Assembly: GCA_002682825.1 (NCBI GenBank)
Contig: NOKP01000010.1
Coordinates: forward strand, 744,001 to 808,000
Direction of reading: 5' to 3'
Length of the DNA stretch: 64,000 bases
Source of the DNA: Neonectria sp. B-13
Taxonomy: Eukaryota > Ascomycota > Sordariomycetes > Hypocreales > Nectriaceae
A program made the position numbers and the translations under genes. The notes beneath the pieces were generated by a model. That model was not told where the DNA came from and did no database searches. It was given only the letters and a program-made list of their open reading frames with translations. This document shows, piece by piece, positions 38,789-51,800 of this stretch. Position 1 is the first letter of the stretch; every line of letters starts with the position of its first letter.

Positions 38789-41006
38789 AGAACCTTATCC
38801 AAGGTCTCTGCCGCCCCCGGCCACTGCCGCAAGCCTTACAAGGCCCAGCAAGTGGCTGATGGGACTGGCAGGGTAGAAAACGAGGGGGCAGCCTAGTGTT
38901 GCGGAGTAATTTGCTAGAGGCTATGTGTATAAGCGGTCTACATGAGAAGCGGATATGCTGTTCGGCACATGATGGTTTAGGATCTGGAAATGAACTGGAG
39001 AGGGAATGCTGCGGGTGCAGGAGCCCGGCGAGCATGGATAAATGTTGCCCAAAAGGTGACGGGTCATGATAGAGGATAGAGCCGGGTCCCTCTCTTAAGA
39101 TTAGATGAATGAACGGGTTATCCTACAATATATATCTACCTATTCTTGGGAAATAATACGACATCGTCCCGTCTGTCAGTGCCTTATTTGTCCACCCTAC
39201 ATCTCGGGTCTCCATTGGGGACCTACTACTTAACTTACGTAGATGGTGATGTTGTTGCGTGGAAGTCACACACGCCGGGCATGATGCTTCGGAAATACGT
39301 TTGGCCGACCACCACGCTGAGAGCGATGTCGCCTTGTCATGAAACCCCTGTCTCTCCACTTATTACATCATTTTTCCTGACAAGGAAAACTGCAGGGACA
39401 GCAGGGCTTGGTGGGGAGGGCGAGGCTCTGTGTATGTCATTAAGCACAGCAGATACTTGGAATATTCGTTATCTAGATGCCTACCGCCTGAGTAGAGAAC
39501 AGACATGACGAGATAGATGTTTAAATTTTTCCTATTCATCCGTATTATCCTGAACACACCGGCAGATTGATCATGAGAGTTGTTAATTAACCAAACTGAA
39601 GGGAAAACGGGTAGCGCCCCCGTTAACGGGCAGCGCCACAGGGTCCAAGCAGCCGAAATTGAAATCATCCGCTAGGGATACACGAGTAATAAGCCGCCAG
39701 GCCAAGCTCAAGGGAGACAAGCGGGAGGGTAATGGCCTGCGACGTAAGCGGTCAGTCAACACAGTGAATCATGAATGAGCTCTGATTGTACGGGAACTCG
39801 ACAAACTCGGATGCATCCTCAGCATTGGTATTTGACTAGCGTCCATACAAATCTCCAGTTGATGGTGACAAAAAGGCTTGGTCAGCGGGGCTTAAGATCG
39901 GTATAATCGGCGAGGGCCACCGACGAAGTGGGTAATTCTTTTCTTCTTGTTGCGAGTCGCACTGGAGAAAAACGTGTTGGAGTGTACCTGTCGTTCAACC
40001 AGGTCAGTGCTCTGGGACGAGCTCTCATTATCAGGGACTTGGTCTGTGCCTGCTTCTTTGTGCGCGTGCTGTTTTGTTGTTGTTGTTTTTTAACATTTGT
40101 TTTGGGGATCGTAACCTCTCGTTGCAGTTTGAGCGAGTGTACCTCGCACGAGTGCTTCCTTCCATGGATTTAGATGTCCAGCATGTCAAGTTGTCTGTGT
40201 GTATTCGTACGAGTGGTTCAAGGCAGGTATGATAGTGTGGGGGTCAGTAGTAATAATTCCCCGTGTTAATGCTGTACGAACTCAATAGTCCGTGTATGTA
40301 CTTCGTGCTTCGTACTTCATAGCAGTTCAAAATTCCAGGTTGGGACGAACAGCGGCGGGCAGAAGCAGGTGCGACGAAGCCGAAGGGCCCCTGCCTTGCC
40401 GCCTTCCCAATTCCCATGCACGCATGCCCACCCACCCAAGCAAGTTGCCAGCCCAAGACATAATTACCAGGGAAGCCCACCACGAGTCAAAAAGACTCCA
40501 CCACTACGCCGCCAATCCACCAGGTCACTAACGACGTACCGTCACCACGATCACCACTTTCTCCAGTCTCAACGGTCCACCGCGGGCTTTACATCGTCCT
40601 CATCCGTCCTTCGTCCGCAGTTCTCCGTGGCCCTGTCCGCAAGCTTACCGATACACGCATCTGCCTCCCACTGCCACCCTCCATCGCGCATCAGATCTTC
40701 CGGGAGCTCCATCTACTTCCCACGCTCGACGTCGTCCAGGTCCTAGATCCAGCCACAGACCTGCATCCCTTCCGTGCCGCCGTCCCCTCCACTCCTCGAT
40801 CGCTCCCTCCCGCCGTCTACCGCCCTCTCGACCTGATCCGACCGACCTCGCAGAATGGGCGCTTCGAACCGGTTCGGATAACGGTTGACTGAATGCGAAT
40901 GCCCGCGCCCTAGAGCGCCCCCGGTCCTGCCTCCGACTCCCACGCAAACGCAGACGCCGACGCCGACGACAACTTCTCCGCCAGTGCCGCAGTTCGCGCT
41001 TCCACC
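38789..41006. other. intergenic between UGM and the hybrid histidine kinase
   Basis: UGM 3' UTR at left and a long promoter and leader of the kinase at right (about 40.2-41.0 kb, including a TACTTCGTGCTTCGTACTTC cluster at 40299-40318). No gene is seen. Confidence 0.55.
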
Positions 41007-44000
41007 ATGGACGGCGCAACCCTCACGTCCGACGACCTTCTCGATCCGCCACCCCGACTATATGAACGCCTTAACCAGATAGCTGGCTATACCTGGGACG
41101 AAACCCACCTACCCTTTCACTCCACTTACGATTTCTGGTGAGTCTTGTCTCCTTCTCGCGAGACGGTTCTGAGAGCCTCATCAGTCCTCCAACTGGTCCC
41201 GTTTATTCTCCTCCCCGTGGTTCAGCATTGCTGATCTATCCCGTTACACCAGGCATGTCTTCGGCACCCGTTATGTGTCTCCGTTTTCTGCTCCCTCCAT
41301 CGAGTCGCACAATGCCTCCAGTCCTGGCTCTGGCTTGAGACTGCACTCTGGACGTCCATCTCCTTCGGACCCTGTGGAGACTACACCAAGTAGTGATGGC
41401 ACCGATCTACCCGCAGCGACCCCTCCAGCTTCCACGCCCTCCAATACATCCTCCGATGCCCCCTACGTCGAGGAGCGGGTCGTCGCTCGCATCTCTTACC
41501 ATGCCCTCCGTGAGGAGCGCGCCTTTCACATCGCCAAGAGCCTTGCGGCCACGTCCGACTCGATGGGCGACCATATCGTGAAACCTCTGGACCTAATGAG
41601 GCTGAACCCAGTTCCCGCCGATCGCGCAGCCGTCATCGTCGCCATCTATCAACATCCTGGTCACAACTATCTGCTCAATGTGCTTGATATGGGCCCGGCC
41701 TTCTATCGGGCACGCAGGACAGGGGAAACCTTCACATCCGGCCGTAAAAACGAACACAAGTTGCAGGAGCCCATCTCCCTACAATACTTCCTCGATTTCG
41801 CCATTGGTGTGTCTCAGTGTCTCGAGATTCTCCACCACAACCTTGGCATGATCCATGGAGAGATCCGCGGCGATGCCTTCCACTTTAACGCTGGGGAGAA
41901 CAAGGTCAAGATCATGTCCTTTGGTTCAGGTGTTCGATCTTTTGAACATGGTCTCACTAGTACCGGTTGGTCAACACTCTCCAAACAGGTGGGTGCCAGG
42001 AACAAGCTGCTCTACATCAGCCCAGAACAGACAGGAAGAATGCCCGCAGAGCCCGATAGTCGAACCGATATCTACTCCCTTGGTGTTTTGTTCTGGACCC
42101 TGTTGACTCAGAAGCCTGTCTACGATGGCGAGACGCCGCTCGACATTGTACAGGGAGTACTTGGTCGTAGGATACCAAATGTGTCCACCGTACGAATTGA
42201 TGTCCCTGACGTGATTGGGAGGATCATCCAAAAGTGCACAGCGAAGAATGTTTCCGAGCGATACCACTCAGCGAGCGGACTTCGTCATGATCTGGTCAAA
42301 GTTCAGCAGTTCCTTGGCGACGGAGATTGGTTGGCCCTGAAGGAGTGGAAGATAGGGACCAAAGATGTCTCCTCGTTCTTCATGCTCCCCACCATCATGA
42401 TTGGCCGGCAACGCGAGCGTGCAGATCTCGTCAAGGTCATCGAGCGTGTTGCCAAGAGCCACTCTATGAATCTCAAAGGGGCAGCAAATCGGTTCTCCGA
42501 CGGCTCTAGTTTATCCAACGACATGACACCCTTCGACGATATTTCCAGCGAAGGAGCAAGCTCGATAGACGGAACTAACTGCCGGAGCGGATCCTTCACT
42601 CAAACTGCTTCTTCTGATCCAAAGCTGCCAAAAAGTAACTTCCATCCCATCTTTTCAGACACCCAAACGATCTCGGGTGACACAATCGCATCATCGCCAT
42701 CGGGCACCTTGCCTCGACCAGCCAGACCGTGGGAAAGGCACCATTCCGTCTCGATAGAAACCCGCAGCCTCGTGGATAGCCTAGGTACCGATCAGAATCG
42801 TCACAGCCTTGTTGAATCTTCAGCTTCGAGTCTATCGAGACAGCTGGGTTCTGCCAAGTTTCGGCGGCGCGACTATTGCGAAGTAGTCACGATTGCAGGT
42901 ACCGGTGGCCTTGGCAAAAGCTTTCTCGTCCAAAGTGTTCTCGCTGAAGCCCGAAGACGAGGATATTGCGCAACGGCCAAATTTGATACCGCGAGGAGGA
43001 CAGCATTTGGACCACTACTGAAGCTGCTTTCGTCCCTGTTCAAGCAGGTCTGGGGTGAAAGGAACACAGAGACGCCTTTCCATCAAACCCTGAAGCAATT
43101 TATTCGCCCAGTATGGCCGATGCTACACCGCGTGTTGGGTCTTCCTGAGTTCTTGCTTGGTCCTCCAGAGGTCTCTGTAGGACGTTCCATCTCCTCGTCC
43201 CAGCACTTTGCACACAGAGGCAGCAGCCGACCTGGCAGCAAGCGTCGTGGCTCGTCACCTGGCAGCCCAGGGCCGTCCGCTCGAAATCCGAGCATTGCAT
43301 CTCAATCCTCTCAGGATTTCCTCCGCGCCGGGGCTTGTACCAAATCTGTGCGGTTGATGAACATCTTTCTAGACGTCCTCAGAGTCTTCACCGCACACAA
43401 ATTCATCTGCTTCTGCCTCGACGACCTTCATTTTGCTGATGATGAGTCCTTGGAGCTCATCTCCCAAATCATCACCGCGAGGATGAAAATGGTCATCATT
43501 ATGACCTATCGACCAGAAGAACTCTCGCAAGAAAAGATGCAGAGCATCATCCATCCCACCGAGTCAGATGGTAAGTTATACCAAAGATTCCAGAATCTGA
43601 AACTCTGCTAACTGTATCGTCAGAGTTCCCCCGTACTGGTAGCCCGATGGTCACCCACATAGCCTTGTCCCCACTCTCCGAGGATGACATTGTTCAATAT
43701 GTCTCGACGACACTGTGTCGACCAAGAGAAGAGATCCACTCACTAGCCCTCGTCATCCAGTCCAAAACGGCAGGAAACCCGTTCTACATGCGAGAGATGT
43801 TGAGCGCATGCCATCGAAAACGATGCATCTGGTACGACTATCGAGACAGTCAGTGGCACTATGACCTAGACAGGCTGTTTGAACAGTTCAAGGGCGAAAA
43901 GGATTACGATGTCCTCGACACCAGTTTCATTACACGACGGCTTAGTGAGCTTCCTGCGGCTGCTCGAACCTTGCTTGCTTGGGCTGCTCTCATCGGCGGC

Positions 44001-47000
44001 TCGTTCTCCTTTGAGCTGGTTGGCCATTTGATGAGCGGAGAGTTTGACTACCATGATGAGGAATGGGGTTCATGTTGCACACTTCTATCACAGAAGAAGT
44101 ATTCTCAGGGGCAGGCCATTGCCGGTCTCCAGGCCGCCATACAGGCATACATCCTCGTACCGGGCGAGACCGACGACCGCTTCCGGTTTGCCCATGACCG
44201 CTACATCCACGCATCCGCTGCTTTGAAGGAATGCAACTCTCAGAAGATGCATTTCATCATCGCGCAGACTCTTCACAAATACTACGCTGCTGAGGCGAAG
44301 GAACGAGACAGCACTGCTTCTCATATTTGCGAGGCCGTCGATATCATCAAGCGACGCGTTCCAAACCGCCGTCATTTTCGCACACTACTAGCAGACCGCG
44401 CGCAAGCGGCCACAGAGAATTGCGCCCGTCCAACTGCTGCAAAGTTCTACAGCACAGCAGTCGCACTCCTGCAAGAGAACCCTTGGACTGAAGAGAATGA
44501 AGACGCATCGTATGAAGAAACGATGCAGCTGTATCTCCACGCCTCTGAATGCTACTTGTTCATGGGGAATTACACTGGCGCCAGCGAAACACTCGAGATC
44601 ATCTTCAAAAACGCCAAGACCGCATTCGACAAGGCCCCTGCATATGTGCTGCAGTCAAGGATCTATACCCAAAATGGGGATTCTCAATCCGCCTTGGTTT
44701 CTCTCAAAGATTGCCTCGTCACTCTCGGAGTCACGATAGATGACAGCCCGACCCTCGAGAAATGCGACGAGCAGTTTGAAAAGCTTTCGGTCCAAATCCA
44801 AACTATGGACCGCTCTGATTTGCTCACTGATAAATTGTCGGACGACTCTAGCATTGCGTCTATCGGAGCTGTTCTATCCGAGACGATCAGCGCGGCATGG
44901 TGGAGCGATGGCCTGCAATATTATCACCTCACGCTCATGATGATAGAGATGCATCTGAATCGAGGCCCGTACCCCCAGTCCGGCATGGCCTTCCTCTATT
45001 TTTCCATGATCGCCATGTCCCGCTTCAATATGACGCAATTCGCGGTGGATCTTGGCACAATGTCTCAAGAGTTGCTGTACCAATCTCAAGATTCATTCTC
45101 TCTAGCCCGTGGCCTGATGCTCTATCCATTGTGCATTGGACATGTCCATTTGACGATGCCTATGATAGCTGCCCAGATGGAGGATGCGGTTGAGTATGCC
45201 TCTCTCGCCGGAGATCGGATCTCAACCATCCTCAGCTTTGGAATATCTGCCGTCTTCAAGTTCTTCAGCGGTGAGAACTTTGCAGACCTTGAGGGCTTCT
45301 GCCAATACGGGTGTGAGGAGATACCCAATTGGTACTTCGATTCCAGGGGCGGCTCAATCCTGATTGCCGTCAGACAGGTCTCTCGCGCTCTCCAAGGCAA
45401 GACTCGCACTCATGATGCGCTCGAGGTTATGACAGATGAGGTCCATAATACCCTGACATACAAGAACTGGCTGTTGGGTTGTAAGAGCGAAAGCAACCGG
45501 TCAATCATCTTCTACGAAACTTTTGAAATTATCCCTCTCTTCCTCTACGGACATTATGAGCGTGCCGTTGAGATTGGTAAGGGATGTGTTGCCAAGTTAG
45601 ATATGCTCTGGTCAGCTCGCAATAGCAGACTTGTCTTGTTCTTCCACGGATTGGCTCGGGCTGGCCTTTTGCTTCGGCAGATTCAAGATCCCTTCTCTTC
45701 AGAGGAGTTAGCACCCCAGATTGAAGAGGTGATTACGGAGTTGCAGACCTTCATCAAGATGATTGAAGAATGGTCGACCGTCTCTGACATCAACTACCTT
45801 GCCTGGTCGAAGCTTCTACAGGCACAGGTTGCAGAGTTATCTAAGGATCACGGAGCCGCCATTCAGCACTATGAGCATGCGTTGGACCATACGACCGAAC
45901 ACGATGCCGTATTCGATGAAGCACTCGGCAACTATCTCATGGCAGGTCTCTTCATCCGCCGAAAAGGACGTAGGTCTGCTCGTGCAGCGCTCCTAGAGGC
46001 CGTTGGGTTGTTCCGCCAATTAGGCGCCAACGGCGTCTCCAGGGCAATTGAAGAGGAACACAGCCTGCTGCTACATGGACCGACTCGTAACCATCGAACC
46101 GTAGAGGTGGGTGTGCAAACCGATTTTGTCGCCGACACGAGCTCTGTTCAGTATCGGGTTGTGGATGGCGAGGATGGAGCTGATCTAGTCCAAATGCCTT
46201 CCAACGTCATGACCGATACCAGAGGAGAACGCATCGGAGCCTGGCGAGGGTCTATGAACATGGCCCAAACTGAAGCTGGGGCTGGACTACCTGCTCTCGA
46301 TATGATCGACCTACACGCCATTCTGGTTTCGTCACAGGTTATCTCGTCTGTGCTACAGGTTGACGAGCTTCTGAAAACCATGTGCGATGTCATTCTGCAA
46401 ACCTGTGGCGGCTCAGCAACCCTCGCTGCAATTGTCGTTCAAGAGAACGATTCTGATTCGTGGTGCGTGGCAGCCAGCGGCGACCCCGAAAAAGGTGCCT
46501 CTGCACATATACCAGGCTTGCCGCTGTCGGGGACCTCTTTGATCGCCGAGAACGTAGTACTGTACTGCACGCGCTTCTTGGAAACTGTCTTCGTCCCCGA
46601 CTTGATCACCGACGAAAGGTTCGGCAACGTAAACGGGTCGTGGCTTCAGAGAAACCCTGTTGGGAAAGGCATCATCGCCATACCCATTTCTCATGGAACC
46701 AAGTCTCTCCTCGGTGTCTTGTACCTCGAAGGCGAGCCTGGCGCTTTCACAGACCGCAACGTTACCGTCTTGCAACTCTTGGTCAACCAAATCGGCATCA
46801 GTTATTCGAACGCACTGTCGATGAAGAGTGTCGAGAAAATTTCGGCTGAGAACCGCTCTATGGTGGCGGTCCAGAAGCGTGCTCTTGCCAAGGCTCTCGA
46901 AGCAGAAACCAAAGCAAAAAATGCTGAAGCGGAAGCGAAGCGAAACGTCAAGTTGGCCGAGGAAGCAGCCAAAGCCAAGTCAATCTTCCTAGCCAACGTC

Positions 47001-48888
47001 TCCCACGAGCTCCGAACCCCACTGAACGGTGTCATTGGAAACTCAGAGCTGCTCCGGGATAGTGAACTGGACAGGGAGCAACTTGAAATGGCCGATTCCA
47101 TCCGCGTCTCCGCGGATCTGTTGCTGACGGTCATCAACGACATCTTGGACTTTTCGAAGATGGAAGCCGACAAGATGAAACTGTACATAATTGCCTTCAA
47201 CCCCGAGGATATGGTTCGCGAGGTTGTCCGGGCAGTTTCCTACAGCAACCGGGAAAAGACATCGAAGAGAAACGTCAAGATTATCCAGGATATCAAGTTG
47301 CCGCCCATGCTTATCTACGGTGACCCCATCAGGCTCCACCAAGTCATGGGCAATCTCATCGGGAACAGTCTCAAGTTTACGGAGGATGGCTCGATCACCA
47401 TTGGCGCTCGTCTCGACAAGGAGACGAAGGAATATGCAAACCTCACTTTCTGGGTCCGTGATACAGGTATCGGCATTCCACCACAGCAGCTTGCAAAACT
47501 TTTCCAACCGTTTAGCCAAGCGGATGCCAGCACGGCAAGAAAGTATGGTGGAAGCGGTCTGGGTCTCAGCATCTGCAAATCCCTTATTGAGGTGATGATG
47601 AAGGGCAAAATTCGGCTTGAGAGCGAGGAGACTGTAGGTACGACAGCTTGGTTCACTGTCACCTTCGAAAAGGCCAAGTCAGACGTCGCTGCGGGAGATG
47701 CTCAGGCAAAGTCTCCCGCTCCGATGGATGGATATTCACTGGCGTCACCTTTAAATCGGGTCGACCCGGCAAATCCTTACCTAGACTTCTCTCGAGTCCC
47801 CAAGGAAGAGATTCGCATTTGCGTCGCTGAAGACAATCCCATCAACCAAAAGATTGCCATTCAATATGTACGACGACTCGGATACGCCGGTGTCGTCGCC
47901 TACGACAATGGTCTAAAGGCAGTCGAAGGCCTTCGCCAGAAAGCCAATGAGGGGAAGCCTTATCACATCGTCCTCATGGACGTCCAAATGCCTGTCCTCG
48001 ATGGTTACGAGGCGACGAAACTGATTCGGAAAGACCCCTTAGATGCTGTGCGGAATATCCTGGTCATTGCGATGACTGCCTCAGCAATCCAGGGAGACCG
48101 GGAGAAGTGCCTTGCAGCCGGCATGAATGACTATCTTGCCAAGCCTGTCAGGTCTGACGTGCTGAAGAGGAAGCTGGACACGTATCTCAGCCCTGGAGTA
48201 AGTATACCCCTTAGTGAAACAGGAACCCGACTAACTTTCAAAGTCACAGACAGCGCTACCAGGCTCTTTCCAAACAACTCCAGCTTCAAACCCGACTCCG
48301 AGAGCCGTGCCAAATGGGCCTAGTCCTCCCGTGACGCATCCAGTCGTCGCAAGGCCCCAGTTGCATTCTCATCATGCCCGACTCACTCCAGACCCAATGC
48401 AGGAGTCGGCCGTGTTCAAGCAACCCCTGGACCCGGTGGCTATGCGAGCAAAGGACAGCCCAGTCTATAGCAAGGAGCACCAAGAGTCGCCGCCAATTCC
48501 GATTCGAGATAACCCATCCTACAGCACGCCGTCGGCAAATGATCTCACGCTAAGCCGCGCTTCAAGTGAGCATCGGTCCGTAGACACGGGATCTGCGGTT
48601 GACGGCTCCTCATTAAACACACAGAAAAGAATGCCTCGGAAGCTTACCAAGAACCGGGGAAACAGCGATTCCAACATGGAGAGACCAGCTGTTACGGGAG
48701 AGCGAGCACAGAGCGAGAAAACTAGAGGGCTGCTCACCAAGAAGGGGCCCCAACGGCAGAGCTCAATCAGCTTGGCCGAAGACGCTCAGAAGATGGAGAA
48801 TACACCGTTCGCCAGCAAAGATGAAGCTAAGCGCAACAGCTTGACCTCGCAGAGTTCATCCTTCAAGGACAGGATATTCCCGCATTAA
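41007..48888 (+). CDS. group X hybrid histidine kinase (Chk1/Mak2-type), four exons
   Basis: Membrane-free two-component hybrid kinase that would pass phosphate to an Ypd1-type phosphotransfer protein; relatives act in oxidative-stress and wall signalling. Exons 41007..41137, 41226..43570, 43624..48197 and 48250..48888 give 2,562 residues. Domain order: Ser/Thr-kinase-like region (about 60-360), AAA/NACHT-like ATPase with Walker A GTGGLGKS at 602-609 and Walker B-like FICFCLDDLHFADDE, a long TPR-like helical region, GAF (about 1720-1885), a coiled-coil linker, HisKA with His1953 (NVSHELRTPLNG), HATPase with N box GNLIGNSLKF and G boxes DTGIGIPP and GGSGLGLSI, REC with Asp2278 (VLMDVQMPVLDG), and a disordered 210-residue tail. 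The kinase-like region lacks the catalytic Asp residues (HGEIRGD; MSFG), so it is a predicted pseudokinase. An alternative exon 2 acceptor (41253) would remove nine residues. Confidence 0.94.
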
Positions 48889-51800
48889 GGCTGCCATGGG
48901 CTTTTGTCAAATTCTATCACACAAACACAACACTTCATCTTAGCGTTATGCGATTCCTGGTCAGCAACGGTGCTTAAATAGCCCAAACGAAGACGCTCTT
49001 AGATTCACGGAGACAACATTGACGCTGAGCCCGATAAAGGAAACTGGGAGGGTGGAAGGGAACGAAGGGATGGGCACGGTGGGGGTTTTGATTTTCTGTT
49101 GTTTCTTCCTTCTTTGGCGAGGGAGGCATGGGAATGGTGGACAGGGATGAATAGATGGATTGGTATTATAGTTCCCCTGTCATGTATAGCATCTTCTGCC
49201 ATGGCATGCTCTTTGTATTCTGGCAAGCAGACTCACACAGCGAACCCTTTAAACATATGGAGGCTAGAGGGACACAAGGCGGATGGGGAGAAACTGTTGA
49301 GCACGACACGCAAGATACCTTTTTACTACGAATGACTTGGCATAGAAAGCGTTGCTAACAGATAGAGAGGGCATCATTGGACTGGGAATAGGGACTATGA
49401 GCGTCTTTTTGCTTCATGAGACTTGCTGTTTTCAAAATACATGGCACAATTCATACACACGCGTGGCTGCTGGTCTACGTGGTAAAGCCGTGGACCTGCT
49501 TTGGGCGCTACAGCACACGCAGTTAATAAAATCACTTTAACTACATAGTACGGACTACGGACTGCGGGCACATGGATGGCTAATGTTAGACTCCGGTCCT
49601 CGCCTGTGAGATACAGAAATGGAGGATGGCGCTAGACTAACGGACCCGGCCGAGTGGAGCCTGCACAGACGCACCCGTCCTCAGCAGCTCGGCTGTGCGT
49701 CCGTATCTTGATACACTCGCTGGGGTACCGGGGGGATAGGCTTCAGCCTTTGATTGACTGTCGTTGACACGAACGAGCGTAAGACAGCCAGTATGAAACA
49801 CCCATGGAAATATGGTGGCGCTAGCGGCCGTTTGACGTGCCCGGATTTGTCAGGCGTGTGCGCCAGTTGCGTATTTTGTGTCCGAGATTAGATGAGGGAA
49901 GAGATGTGGCAGACTGGGAGGTAAGCTGACTGGGGACATTGAGGGACATCGAGGGACATTTCCGACGCAGGCAGAAGAGAACAACCGGTGAGGACGAGAC
50001 TAGATGCTAGATCCCTGGCTGACCGGGTGAGGGGGGTGGTGGAATCCCTTACGGGACGGGTTGCGAAGGGCTTGGATGGCTTGGATGGCTTGGGAAGCCA
50101 GGTTCTGTTCAACTGCCATGTGGAGAATGCGGGTTCTTTCAGCTGAAGAATGGCAAGCCAACAATGAACAAGGGGCTCAGCCAGGTCGGATAGGGGAGGA
50201 GGAAGAGAGGAGTCGCGCAAGAGAAGAGGTGGAGAAGAGAAGAGCCTGGATGGAACCAACAAACTCAAAGAGGCTCGCGGTCAGTAGTTCCAAGTCGGAA
50301 AATTCGCCGAGTCTACTAGGGGAGGCGGGCGCCCGAGATATACCATGACGGAGCCTGTCCGGGCGTCTCATAAATTGCAACGACTCCCAGACATGACACG
50401 AACCAGGAGCTCTCTCGACACTTGGCATTTGCCAATTGGGTTTGCGACGAGTCCGTGGGCAGCCCGCGAGCGATCCGTGGGTAAAGGGTTTCCAAGTGCG
50501 GTAATTGACACAAGACGCTAGGTTGAGAAGAGGCATTTCCGGAAATTGCCAGGGTATGGAGTAATAGGCGAAAAAAGAGGCGCCTTGGCGAGCAACTACT
50601 TCGCCTTGCCTATTTGCTTTTCCTCGGTGTTTTCTTCTCCTGGGTTCCATGCAGACGCAGGGCTTGGTGATTGATAGATGAAGGACCCATCTCGAAACAG
50701 CATCTCGTGTATCCCGAGTGGTTCCTTAGCAGGTTCCACGATGCAAAGCAGGTCATGGGTGATACAGCCGACATGGGTGATGGAGAGAGGCCTTGACTTG
50801 AAGGGGGATCCCGAACCCCGATCCCATCAGCACCACAAAACACCAACGAAGCAGCTCCATGTCCCGTAGCTGGGTGAGAAATTGCCCCTCCCGCACCTGT
50901 ACGGACCGGTAGATGAGATGGACCCTGAAGCGAGGGGAGCCGCGTCAACGGCTGTCGCAGCCTCGTGTGTCGATCGCTACGCGATCGAGTGCCTTGGAAT
51001 GCCGAGCTCGTGGGTTCTCGGCTGATGGCCAGATGGGCTGGGGAATGCTAGAGGCCTAGCAGGGGTTGTGCTGATCTTGATCGGCCAACGACGATGCGAT
51101 GTGAGGCTTAGCCAGACTGATGAACTGACCCCTAAATCATCCTCGATTAACGGAGAACCCCCCTGCGTCGGTCATCGGGCCAGCAACATGGGTCTGCTAA
51201 TTCCTTCCTCGCACTTTATGCAGGGTTTCCTTCCCGTGTACTTCGTACAGCTTGCAGTGAAGTCACCGACATATTGTGTGGTGTAGGATGCTATATTCCA
51301 CGTCCCGGGTCCAGGGTAGCGAGTTGTGCAACAGCCCGGCGATAATAGCTTGAGAACTCTCGAATGCAGAGAATGTCAACAAAGTTAATACCCATATAGA
51401 GGCTGCTGTCGATCGAACCTTGTATCCCTAGTTTGGGTCAGGCGGAGACCTCGTAAAACAGTCACCATATTTAGCATTGGTTTACCATGTCATCTAACAT
51501 TGACGGGTTTCGTTGCATCCGGAGACTCCAGCGGCCTAGGCTCAATACGAGTTGATAAAATTGTCGGCGATGTAATGTTAAATGCGATGAGGTCGGAACC
51601 CGTCGGTACGATGACGTGTTCCAGGAGAGGCTATCATGCATTGAATGTTATATGTATTGCGGCTGGTCATGTGAAGCTTGTGTAGCACCAAAGAGACTAT
51701 ACATCTTGGCAACCTCTGGGTATTCTCAAGTAAGGATACTGGGAGGTTACATGGTCATCGTGGGCATTTATTCCGTGACGCTAAGACGCAGTCCATATCA

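Noticed and set aside
50177..50650. Minus-strand 157-codon frame
   Set aside because: No conserved pattern, no good start context, and no splice partner.
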